A DNA stretch of 43,389 nucleotides from Sulfuricurvum sp. (GTDB lineage Bacteria; Campylobacterota; Campylobacteria; Campylobacterales; Sulfurimonadaceae). The notes beneath the pieces are model-generated. The model searched no databases. It was not told the DNA's origin and was given only the letters and a program-made list of their open reading frames with translations. Positions 16,258-24,305 of the stretch are shown here, in pieces. The position numbers and the translations under genes are program-made. Numbering within the stretch: position 1 is the first letter of the stretch; each line of letters opens with the position of its first letter. The DNA lies in NCBI RefSeq assembly GCF_028712165.1, contig NZ_JAQTQR010000013.1:1-43389 (forward strand). The letters are read 5' to 3'.

Positions 16258-17709
16258 ATGGAAAATGCTTTTTTAACCGAACTGCTCGACAAATTATTGG
16301 ACTTAAAAGAAAAAATGACATCCGGCATTGAGAGTGATCAAATCAATGTTTCTTTGCTCAATATGAAGCAATATCTAAATCTTCGTAAACACGATTATTC
16401 TCAACTTCAAGATGAATTGACCAAAGTCGGGCTCTCCTCATTCGGCCGGTCACAAGGACATATTGAAGCAAGCATCAATGTCGCTATCGAGATGCTCTCG
16501 CATGCTTTGGGCAAAGAATCAATAGTGCAACAGGCGGTGTTAAGTTATGAAGCGTCTCATGCGATAATGGATAAAAACAGCGAAATTTTTTCCACATCAA
16601 GCGATAAAACTAAAATTATGATAACCGTCCCTTCCGACTATGCGGACGATGAATTTTGGTTTTCCAATCTCTCTCATGAGGGAGTACATCTCTTCCGGAT
16701 TAATACCGCACATGATTCAACCGAGGCATGGAACGATATGTCAGAGTTGATTAAACTTGAACGCTATGCCAGCGGTAAAGATTTGCGTATCTATGTCGAT
16801 CTCGCCGGTCCAAAAATCAGAACATCTCTCTTTAAATCCAAAAAAGACCCCGATAAAGTAAAAAAAATAAAAGTCAATTACGGAGAAAAAGTACTGATCC
16901 GTTCCGCCAATCAGCCTCCGTTGGAAAAAAAACCGAAACACTATGCAGCGATTATCGGGTGTACGCTTGAACAGCTGGGTAATCTGGTAAAAGTCGGTGA
17001 CAGAGTTTTTGTCGATGACGGAAAGATCGAAATGCTTATCGAAGCGATCCATGGAAATGATATCGCCTGCAGCGTCTTGACACATAAAGAAGGCGGCAGT
17101 AGTATCAAAGATGAAAAAGGGATCAATTTCCCCGACAGCAATATCGATATCCAAGCCATCACAGAACATGATAAAGAGATCCTCCCTTATATCTGCGAGT
17201 ATGCAAACATCATCGGAATCTCATTTGCCCAAACACCCGAAGACATACGGGATTTAATCAATCAGCTGGACGTTCTGGGGAAAAAAGGGGAAATTTCCAT
17301 CGTTGCTAAAATCGAGACCAAAAAAGGGGTAGAAAATCTGCCTCAAATCCTCGAAGCACTCATCGAATACGGCAACTCCGGAGTCATGATAGCGCGCGGA
17401 GATTTGGCTATAGAGATCGGATTTGAAAATCTGGCGTATATGCAAGAAGAGATTCTTGACCTGTGTACTGCGGCACACATGCCGGTGATATTGGCAACTC
17501 AGGTCTTGGAAAGTAAAATGAAGACAAATATCCCCAGCCGAGCCGAAATCTCCGACGTCGCCTTTGCGCACAAGGCCGAGTGTGTTATGTTGAACAAAGG
17601 GGAATACGCACTGGAAACCATCAAAATTCTCAGTACGATTCTAAAGCAGATGGATTTGATCTTCCGCAAAAACAAGCTGCTCTATAACCACAGTTTTCAG
17701 TGGAAATGA
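16258..17709 (+). CDS. pyk: Pyruvate kinase, N-terminally extended and lacking the C-domain
   Basis: A 483-residue pyruvate kinase-like enzyme (phosphoenolpyruvate + ADP to pyruvate + ATP). The barrel begins only at about residue 117 with KTKIMITVPS and HLFRINTAH (144-152). The B domain follows DLAGPKIRTS (181-190). Catalytic K351 is in VAKIETKKG, the MIARGDLAIEIG metal-site motif is at 377-388, and ATQVLESKM...RAEISDVA at 413-435. The protein ends about 45 residues later, so the C-domain that carries the allosteric site in E. coli PykA/F is missing. Instead there is a helical N-terminal extension of about 115 residues with no recognised domain. GGAG lies 7 bases before the ATG. It is divergent from pgk and convergent with the diguanylate cyclase gene. 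Confidence 0.88.
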   Translation: MENAFLTELLDKLLDLKEKMTSGIESDQINVSLLNMKQYLNLRKHDYSQLQDELTKVGLSSFGRSQGHIEASINVAIEMLSHALGKESIVQQAVLSYEASHAIMDKNSEIFSTSSDKTKIMITVPSDYADDEFWFSNLSHEGVHLFRINTAHDSTEAWNDMSELIKLERYASGKDLRIYVDLAGPKIRTSLFKSKKDPDKVKKIKVNYGEKVLIRSANQPPLEKKPKHYAAIIGCTLEQLGNLVKVGDRVFVDDGKIEMLIEAIHGNDIACSVLTHKEGGSSIKDEKGINFPDSNIDIQAITEHDKEILPYICEYANIIGISFAQTPEDIRDLINQLDVLGKKGEISIVAKIETKKGVENLPQILEALIEYGNSGVMIARGDLAIEIGFENLAYMQEEILDLCTAAHMPVILATQVLESKMKTNIPSRAEISDVAFAHKAECVMLNKGEYALETIKILSTILKQMDLIFRKNKLLYNHSFQWK

Positions 17710-17722
17710 TCCAAAACTGGAT

Positions 17723-19105
17723 TTATCCCTGATATATCTCAGTTCTGTTTCTACCGTTATTTTTAGCTTCATACATCGCTTTGTCCGCTTTTTCAAAAAG
17801 GGATTTTTTGGTGTCTTCTTTAGAGAGCTGGGCGATCCCGAAACTGAGGGTCAAAGTATTTTCGACATACTTGAACATATACGTTTGAACCAGTTTACGT
17901 AGATTTTCGGCTAAATTATATGCACCGTTAAGATCCGTAGCAGGGGTAAGAATCACAAACTCTTCCCCTCCCCATCGTGCGAAGATATCTCCGTTTTTGA
18001 TATTGTTTGCTATCAGGCTCACCACATCTTTGAGTAGTATATCTCCGGCTTGATGCCCATAGGTATCATTAACCAGTTTGAAATTATCCACATCGAAAAT
18101 GATAAGGCTCAATGGCTGATTATTGAGATTAGCACTGCCAATCTCCAACGCAAAAATTTCTTCAAAATTTTCACGGTTATTGATTCCGGTAAGATTATCT
18201 TTGTAGGCTTTTTGCTCCAACGTGTTGGTCATCGAATAGAGTTCGTCAACCTTGTTCTTCATTGCTTTGTTAATGTTTTTGAGCTGCTGTTTCGTCTCTT
18301 CGAGTTCAGTAATGTCGTGGCGTATCGCAATATATTCTACAATATCGCCATCCACATCCAAAATCGGGATAACCGTCGTATCAACAATGTACTGTCCCCC
18401 CTCTTTTTTCATGTTGGTGACTACGCCGTTCCAACTTTTTTTTGCTTTTATAGTGTCCCAAAGATCTTTAAACGCTTCTCTGGGCATATCGGGATGTCGG
18501 ATAATATTATGCGGTTTTCCGACAAGCTCATCTCGGCTGTAGCCTGATATCTCGCAAAATTTATCATTGACATAGGTGATAACCCCTTTCGGGTTCGTTT
18601 TAGAGACGATATTGCTCAGATCGACCGCTTTTTTATATTCGGCCAAAAGATTGGAGTTTTCACTTTTATAATTTTGATTGCCGCCAATAATGATCTCAAA
18701 GTTGCTTGCTAAATCATTACCCATTTGCAATGTGAGGGATTCGATTTCACTTTGTAAGGCGAAAGAGAGATTCCCATTTTCATAAATGATCTCTTCAATG
18801 GCATTTTTTAGTTTTGTAATCAATGAAAACAGATCGGCAGTGGTTACGTTGTAGTTATTTAATAGTTGTAGAAATTCGATCTTGACATGACATTCGGAAA
18901 CCGTTGCACGCCATTCGATCACACTGATAAAACAATCGCAGAACTCATAAAAGAGATGGGTATTTTTTTCGATTATAGGCAAAGAGTGTCGATGAAGTAC
19001 GTTTTGTACCTCATTTTTAGCCATCCATCTTTTAATGATTTCATTTCTATTGACTCGTAAAAAATAGGAAAACTCTTCGGTATTTATAATCTTAATCACA
19101 CACAC
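17723..19105 (-). CDS. Diguanylate cyclase with Aer-type PAS domain
   Basis: A 460-residue cytoplasmic signalling protein. Residues 1-150 form a helical N-terminal domain of unknown type. A PAS domain follows (about 160-270) with the NIIRHPDMP stretch (200-208), the hallmark of the Aer-like PAS that in E. coli binds FAD and senses redox or oxygen. A short coiled coil (268-300) leads to the GGDEF domain (302-458) with active site GGEEF (379-383). The expected RxxD inhibitory site reads KNGD (370-373), so product inhibition may be weak. The start is GTG (19105, or in-frame GTG at 19099). It has its own candidate -10 (TATACA on the minus strand near 19140-19146). It lies just downstream of glgP in the same direction. 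Confidence 0.9.
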   Translation of the reverse strand: MCVIKIINTEEFSYFLRVNRNEIIKRWMAKNEVQNVLHRHSLPIIEKNTHLFYEFCDCFISVIEWRATVSECHVKIEFLQLLNNYNVTTADLFSLITKLKNAIEEIIYENGNLSFALQSEIESLTLQMGNDLASNFEIIIGGNQNYKSENSNLLAEYKKAVDLSNIVSKTNPKGVITYVNDKFCEISGYSRDELVGKPHNIIRHPDMPREAFKDLWDTIKAKKSWNGVVTNMKKEGGQYIVDTTVIPILDVDGDIVEYIAIRHDITELEETKQQLKNINKAMKNKVDELYSMTNTLEQKAYKDNLTGINNRENFEEIFALEIGSANLNNQPLSLIIFDVDNFKLVNDTYGHQAGDILLKDVVSLIANNIKNGDIFARWGGEEFVILTPATDLNGAYNLAENLRKLVQTYMFKYVENTLTLSFGIAQLSKEDTKKSLFEKADKAMYEAKNNGRNRTEIYQG

Positions 19106-19169
19106 TCACTTTTAAATTTTATTATCATTCATTTTACTCATTGTATAGCAAAAATTATAAAACAATTCA

Positions 19170-20810
19170 TCAGTAATTATACATCTTCACATAATATTCA
19201 TGCACCATACGACCAGAGTCAAAGGCCGGAATTACATCACTCATCGCACTTTTCATCATCTGGCACCATTGTTCCGGACGATCATAATACATCGGAATGA
19301 TCTCATTTTCGAGAATATCCATCATATTTTTGTTATCCTCACGGTCTTGCACCTCGATCGGAGTACTGTGATCGATCGGCGGAATCGTAAAGGCGTTGAA
19401 TCCGTGTTTGGCAAATTCCGGATGCCATCCGTCATTAGTAGAAAAGTGAATTGAACCGTTCATACTCGCCGTCATACCGCTCGTACCGCTCGCTTCGCGT
19501 GAGACACGCGGTGTATTGAGCCATACGTCAGAACCTTTTTTCAGGATACGGGAGAGTTCCAACTCGTATCCTACGAGTACGGCCATATTTTTGAATCCGT
19601 GGCTGATATAGATAAGTTCATTAAATGCATTAATAGCGTTGGTATCGAAAGGATACGGTTTACCCGCCCAAATGACCTGAATCGGTTTATCGGTACGTTC
19701 CAATAGAGATTTAAAACGGGCAAAATCATGTTTGAGCAGTCCGGGACGTTTGTATTCGGCAAAACGTCGAGCCCACACAATCGTTAAAATATCCGGATCA
19801 AACATTTTACCCGTCTGATCGGCAACTACATTAAACAGGTTGCGTTTGAGATGTTTTTTTCGTCCGATAAGAGCATAGTCTTCATGTTCATCGAGTGCCG
19901 CGAGCATACCGTTGTCCGACCAAAAACGTCTATTCTGGGCATTGGTGATATAAATGATTTCGGAACGTCCTTCACAATTTTGCCACATACGATTGGCAAC
20001 TTCACCGTGTATTTTAGATACGGCATTAGTAATCTTGGAAGAGCGTAACGCTCCTACCGTAAGATTAAAATTATTATCCGTCATATTCATGATGTTACGG
20101 ACGGTACCTAAGTCTAGCCCATTGAAAAAACCGAATTTATGGAGCAATTCTATATTGTGTTGTTCATTGCCCGCATCTTCAGGAGTGTGAGTTGTAAATA
20201 CAACCCGTTTTTTAACCTCATTCATATCCCGATATTTCGCATAAAGTTCATATACTAACGGAAGTGCATGTCCCTCATTCATATGATAAATATCGATCTT
20301 TTGTCTCAATGCTTCGAGGACTTTTACCCCACCGATACCCAATACAACCTCTTGCGATATTCGAGTCTCTTCATTCGCATCATAAAGTTTGTGGGTAATA
20401 GTACGGGCCAAAAAGTCATTTTCGGGAATGTCGGTAGAAAGGAGAATAATAGGTGCGGAGCTGAATACATTGGGCGGCAAATAAAATGCCTTAATAGAGA
20501 CATCCTTGGAATGGATGTTAACGACTGCCTGGACGCCAAGGTCTTCTAGAAAGTAGTAATGTTTTCGGATAAACTCCATCTCCAAACTGCGGTCTTCGTG
20601 TCGGGATTGATCGTAATACCCGAAGCTCCATAATATTCCGATACCAACAACATTTTGACGCAGATCGTAGGCACTTCGCATGTGAGAACCGGACAAAAAT
20701 CCCAGACCCCCTGAATACGTTTTCAGAGCTTGATGAATAGCAAATTCCATAGAAAAGTATGCAACACTGGTAGAGTATTTTGGGTCGATTTCATAATCAT
20801 GGAGTATCAT
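19170..20810 (-). CDS. glgP: Short alpha-glucan phosphorylase-like protein (GT35), PLP lysine replaced
   Basis: A 546-residue member of the alpha-glucan phosphorylase family; such enzymes release glucose 1-phosphate from glycogen using PLP. Family motifs are AYFSMEFAIHQ (17-27), YSGGLGFL (32-39), NEGHA (178-182), FTTHTP (205-210) and WARRFAEYKRP (346-356). The motif that carries the PLP Schiff-base lysine reads EASGTSGMTASMNG (439-452): Thr447 replaces the expected Lys in the GMK position, codon ACG at 19470-19472. The start region also departs from the usual LAGDHLKSASDLG (here LSGSHMRSAYDL). It is shorter than classical GlgP (about 800) and than the archaeal type. It is the last gene of the glycogen operon, 29 bases after glgB. 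It could be a phosphorylase variant or a PLP-independent transferase. Confidence 0.82.
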   Translation of the reverse strand: MILHDYEIDPKYSTSVAYFSMEFAIHQALKTYSGGLGFLSGSHMRSAYDLRQNVVGIGILWSFGYYDQSRHEDRSLEMEFIRKHYYFLEDLGVQAVVNIHSKDVSIKAFYLPPNVFSSAPIILLSTDIPENDFLARTITHKLYDANEETRISQEVVLGIGGVKVLEALRQKIDIYHMNEGHALPLVYELYAKYRDMNEVKKRVVFTTHTPEDAGNEQHNIELLHKFGFFNGLDLGTVRNIMNMTDNNFNLTVGALRSSKITNAVSKIHGEVANRMWQNCEGRSEIIYITNAQNRRFWSDNGMLAALDEHEDYALIGRKKHLKRNLFNVVADQTGKMFDPDILTIVWARRFAEYKRPGLLKHDFARFKSLLERTDKPIQVIWAGKPYPFDTNAINAFNELIYISHGFKNMAVLVGYELELSRILKKGSDVWLNTPRVSREASGTSGMTASMNGSIHFSTNDGWHPEFAKHGFNAFTIPPIDHSTPIEVQDREDNKNMMDILENEIIPMYYDRPEQWCQMMKSAMSDVIPAFDSGRMVHEYYVKMYNY

Positions 20811-20839
20811 ATTTTCTTCTTTAATTAGCTTTTATAAGA

Positions 20840-22789
20840 TTATTGTACCGATTTATCGATCAATTTTTGTTTCAGATACACAACCCCCAGCGGAGGCAAT
20901 GTCATAGAAATAGAGTATTCCCTCCCATGAGTCGAAGCATGAAATGTATGGAGCGGTTCTCTGTTGCCGATATTCCACCCCTCATATAATGAAGATTGGG
21001 AGTTGAATATTTCAACGTATTCCCCCTCTTGCAAAACACCCATATGATAATTTTCACGCGTCGCATCTGCAAAGTTGCAAACAACATAGATGTCATCAGC
21101 CGGATTATCGCTTTTTCGCACGAAGCTTAGACAATTGTGGCTGTAATCACGATCATCAATCCACTCAAATCCCTCTCGCATCACATCATACATATGCAAG
21201 GCGCGCTCATCACGGTAGAGACGGTTGAGATCTGAGACCATTTTGTTCAACCCTTTATGCATCGGGTTATCCAACAAATGCCAATCCAAAGAACGTTCAA
21301 AATTCCATTCGGCGTATTGTGCAATCTCTCCCCCCATAAAGAGGAGCTTTTTCCCCGGATGTGCCGTCATATACGCAAACAGTGTTCTGAGATGGGCAAA
21401 TTTTTGGTTGGCATCTCCCGGCATTTTATTGATAAGAGAGCCTTTCATGTGAACGACCTCATCATGGCTCAGAGGAAGCATAAAGTTTTCATCAAACCCG
21501 TACCACATACTAAACGTCAGTTGGTGATGGTGGTGCTGACGATGAATCGGATCATAACTCATGTATTTGAGCGAATCGTGCATCCACCCCATGTTCCATT
21601 TGAAACCGAAACCCAATCCCCCGATATCCACCGGACGGGTTACCATCGGATAGGCGGTCGATTCCTCGGCAATCATCATAATATCACTAAACTCGCCGTA
21701 TACGCTGACATTGAGTTTTTTCAAAAACTCTATCGCTTCGAGATTTTCATTCCCGCCGTATTCATTAGGGATCCACTCACCCTCTTTTCTCGCATAGTTG
21801 AGATACAGCATCGAGGCAACGGCATCAACGCGAATGCCGTCTATATGGTATTTATCGAGCCAGAACATCGCCGAACTGATCAAAAAAGACTGTACTTCAT
21901 TACGACCGTAATTAAAAATGATGCTTCCCCACTCCGGATGAAATCCCTGACGCGGGTCGTCATGCTCATAAAGTGCCGTACCGTCAAAATTGATCAATCC
22001 GTGCATATCAACTGCAAAATGTGACGGAACCCAGTCCATGATCACGCCGATATCGTTTTCATGCAGGGCATCGATGAGAAACATAAGATCCTGAGGTGTC
22101 CCGTAACGCGCCGTAGCGGCGAAATACCCGACAACCTGATACCCCCATGAACCGTCATAGGGATACTCGCTCAGCGGCATAAACTCGACATGGGTGTAGT
22201 TCATCTCTTTCAAATAATTCACAAGCTCGATAGAGAGTTCCCGATACGTCAAAGGACGGTTATCTTCCTCTACCTTTCTGCGCCATGACCCCAGATGCAT
22301 CTCATACACACTGATTGGGGCATCGTGCGCATTGCTCAGATGACGATCCCGCATCCAATGCTGATCTTTCCAGTCATACCCTTCCAGACTCCAGACACGA
22401 GAGGCCGATTTAGGCGGCTGTTCGCTGTAAAATGCAAACGGATCGCTTTTATCGTGAACAATGTTATGGAATTTGGAAACAATATGATATTTGTAGGTGA
22501 GTCCCTGCTCTACGCCCTCAATAAAACCTTCCCAGATTCCCGATTCATCGCCTCGTAGCTGCAGAGGATGAGACGAAGTGTCATAATGGTTAAAATCTCC
22601 CCTTACGCTGACATACGATGCGTTTGGAGCCCATACGGCAAAATAAATACCTGCTTTTCCCTCATGCTCCATTGCATGGGCACCAAGCTTATCGTAGAGC
22701 TTTGTATGCGTCCCTTGTTTAAAGAGATAGATATCCATCTCACTCAATCTGGACATATTGTAATTTATGGGGTGATCTTGGTTATTCAT
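20840..22789 (-). CDS. glgB: 1,4-alpha-glucan branching enzyme
   Basis: A 649-residue GH13 enzyme that makes alpha-1,6 branches in glycogen. An N-terminal CBM48 domain is visible (GIYFAVWAPNASYVSVRGDF, about 47-66), followed by the catalytic barrel: GVIMDWVPSHF, the nucleophile Asp in GIRVDAVASML, the acid/base Glu in MIAEESTAYP, and the transition-state Asp in PLSHDEVVH. The C-terminal beta domain ends with PPLGVVYLK. Length is normal. The ATG overlaps the end of glgA by 4 bases, giving translational coupling, and GAGG precedes it. It sits between glgA and glgP in the operon, as expected for a complete glycogen pathway. Confidence 0.96.
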   Translation of the reverse strand: MNNQDHPINYNMSRLSEMDIYLFKQGTHTKLYDKLGAHAMEHEGKAGIYFAVWAPNASYVSVRGDFNHYDTSSHPLQLRGDESGIWEGFIEGVEQGLTYKYHIVSKFHNIVHDKSDPFAFYSEQPPKSASRVWSLEGYDWKDQHWMRDRHLSNAHDAPISVYEMHLGSWRRKVEEDNRPLTYRELSIELVNYLKEMNYTHVEFMPLSEYPYDGSWGYQVVGYFAATARYGTPQDLMFLIDALHENDIGVIMDWVPSHFAVDMHGLINFDGTALYEHDDPRQGFHPEWGSIIFNYGRNEVQSFLISSAMFWLDKYHIDGIRVDAVASMLYLNYARKEGEWIPNEYGGNENLEAIEFLKKLNVSVYGEFSDIMMIAEESTAYPMVTRPVDIGGLGFGFKWNMGWMHDSLKYMSYDPIHRQHHHHQLTFSMWYGFDENFMLPLSHDEVVHMKGSLINKMPGDANQKFAHLRTLFAYMTAHPGKKLLFMGGEIAQYAEWNFERSLDWHLLDNPMHKGLNKMVSDLNRLYRDERALHMYDVMREGFEWIDDRDYSHNCLSFVRKSDNPADDIYVVCNFADATRENYHMGVLQEGEYVEIFNSQSSLYEGWNIGNREPLHTFHASTHGREYSISMTLPPLGVVYLKQKLIDKSVQ

Positions 22790-24258
22790 TGCCCTCTTCT
22801 CCCATTTGAAATCTTGTAGTACAGCGCTTCGTATTCGAGTGCGGAACCATTCCAGTCAAAACGCTTACTCATAGCATTTTTCTGCATTTGTTCAAATCCT
22901 ATACGATCATTGTACCATGTATGAACCGCCCATCCGACAGTATTCACAAGCGCATCGGACGAAGCGTCGTAAAATTTGAACCCAGTGCCGTGCATTTGGT
23001 CGTTTTGATAGTTTTCGATCGTATCGTCTAACCCGCCGGTAGCGCGTACGATCGGAAGAGTCCCGTATCGAAGACTGTATATCTGATTCAAACCGCACGG
23101 TTCAAACAAAGAGGGCATTAAAAACATATCGCTGCCTGCTTCGATTTGGTGTGCGAGATCATTTCGATATCCGATAAAGCAGCCGAATTTATCGGGGTGT
23201 TTATGGGCGATATCGCTGAAATAATGCTCTGCCCACTTCTCTCCGGCACCGAGCATCACAATCTGAATATCCATTTCCAAAAGTTTCCAGATCGCATGCG
23301 CCAGAAGTTCAATCCCTTTTTGCTCTGCAAGCCGACCGACCAATCCGATCAAAGGAACATCGGCTCTTTTAGGCAAATGAAATGTTTCCTGTAAGGCATC
23401 TTTACAGAGCGCTTTACCGCTCATATCCTCTGCATCAAACGTTTGTGCGATAAATGAATCCTCAGCTGGGCTCCATTCTTGATAATCGATTCCGTTGAGT
23501 ATCCCGTAGAGTTTATACGATAGATGATCGATCAGGCTCTCTAAACCCCAGCCAAATTCCGAGGTACGGATCTCGTCGGCGTATTTTCGGCTGACGGTAG
23601 TGATGGCATCTGCATGAATAATCCCCCCTTTGAGGAGATTGACCCCATCGTACTCTTCAAGCTCATAGAAATGATTCCAGCCGATTCCGAGGACATCCAT
23701 CAGCCCCTTATAAAATCTCCCCTGATGCTGAAGGTTGTGGATCGTAAGCAAAGAACCCGTAAAAGCAAAATCCGGATCGTAGGTATACAGTGTGTTAAGC
23801 ATCACAGGAAGCGCAGCCGTATGCCAATCATTGGCATGAATCACATCGGGATGAAAACGGAGCATTTTGGAGAGCTGCATCACGGCACGGGAAAAAAAGA
23901 TAAACCGGTTGTCGTTATCGTTAAAACTGAATCCATCCTCTTCATAGAGCCCTTTTCGTCCAAAATATCCCTCATGCTCGATAAAATAGACGGGAACATC
24001 GCTCCCCGGCAATAGACCCTCATAAACCGAGGCCCACTCTTCACCCATAATCCCCATCGGTACCCCGAGAGAACCTTCCATCGGCGTAAGAGCGTATTTT
24101 TCCCGATCTACGATATAGTACCGCGGCATCACGACCCGAACATCATGTCCCAAAGCACGAAGCGCTTTCGGCAGTGCTCCTACCACATCCGCCAAACCGC
24201 CTGTTTTGGCAAACGGCACTACTTCAGATGCAGCGATCAAAATGTTAAGTTTATTCAT
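22786..24258 (-). CDS. glgA: Glycogen synthase, copy 1
   Basis: A 490-residue GT5 glycogen synthase that extends alpha-1,4-glucan from ADP- or UDP-glucose. The N-domain sugar-nucleotide motif is KTGGLADVVGALPKAL (about 18-33). HANDWHTA is at about 143-150. The C-domain has GRLAEQKGIEL with the Arg and Lys of the phosphate site, and FEPCGLNQIYSLRYGTLPIVRATGGL with the catalytic Glu. All key residues look intact. A TTG codon at 24261 precedes the ATG; the ATG at 24258 is chosen because AAGGA lies 5 bases upstream. The 4-base overlap with glgB and the 47-base gap from the second glgA place it in the operon. It is the more canonical of the two synthases. Confidence 0.95.
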   Translation of the reverse strand: MNKLNILIAASEVVPFAKTGGLADVVGALPKALRALGHDVRVVMPRYYIVDREKYALTPMEGSLGVPMGIMGEEWASVYEGLLPGSDVPVYFIEHEGYFGRKGLYEEDGFSFNDNDNRFIFFSRAVMQLSKMLRFHPDVIHANDWHTAALPVMLNTLYTYDPDFAFTGSLLTIHNLQHQGRFYKGLMDVLGIGWNHFYELEEYDGVNLLKGGIIHADAITTVSRKYADEIRTSEFGWGLESLIDHLSYKLYGILNGIDYQEWSPAEDSFIAQTFDAEDMSGKALCKDALQETFHLPKRADVPLIGLVGRLAEQKGIELLAHAIWKLLEMDIQIVMLGAGEKWAEHYFSDIAHKHPDKFGCFIGYRNDLAHQIEAGSDMFLMPSLFEPCGLNQIYSLRYGTLPIVRATGGLDDTIENYQNDQMHGTGFKFYDASSDALVNTVGWAVHTWYNDRIGFEQMQKNAMSKRFDWNGSALEYEALYYKISNGRRGQ

Positions 24259-24305
24259 CAATTTCCTTTTAACGCACTCATATCACTATCAATTATAAAG
24301 TTTTT

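Noticed and set aside
17690-17723. Possible bidirectional terminator between pyk and the diguanylate cyclase gene
   Set aside because: The arms CAGTTTT and AAAACTG are AT-rich and far apart, and no T-run follows on either strand.
21257-22024. Open frame of 255 codons on the plus strand
   Set aside because: It lies wholly antisense to glgB, has no ribosome site or recognisable domain, and its composition (many Arg, His, Ile) is that of a shadow frame.
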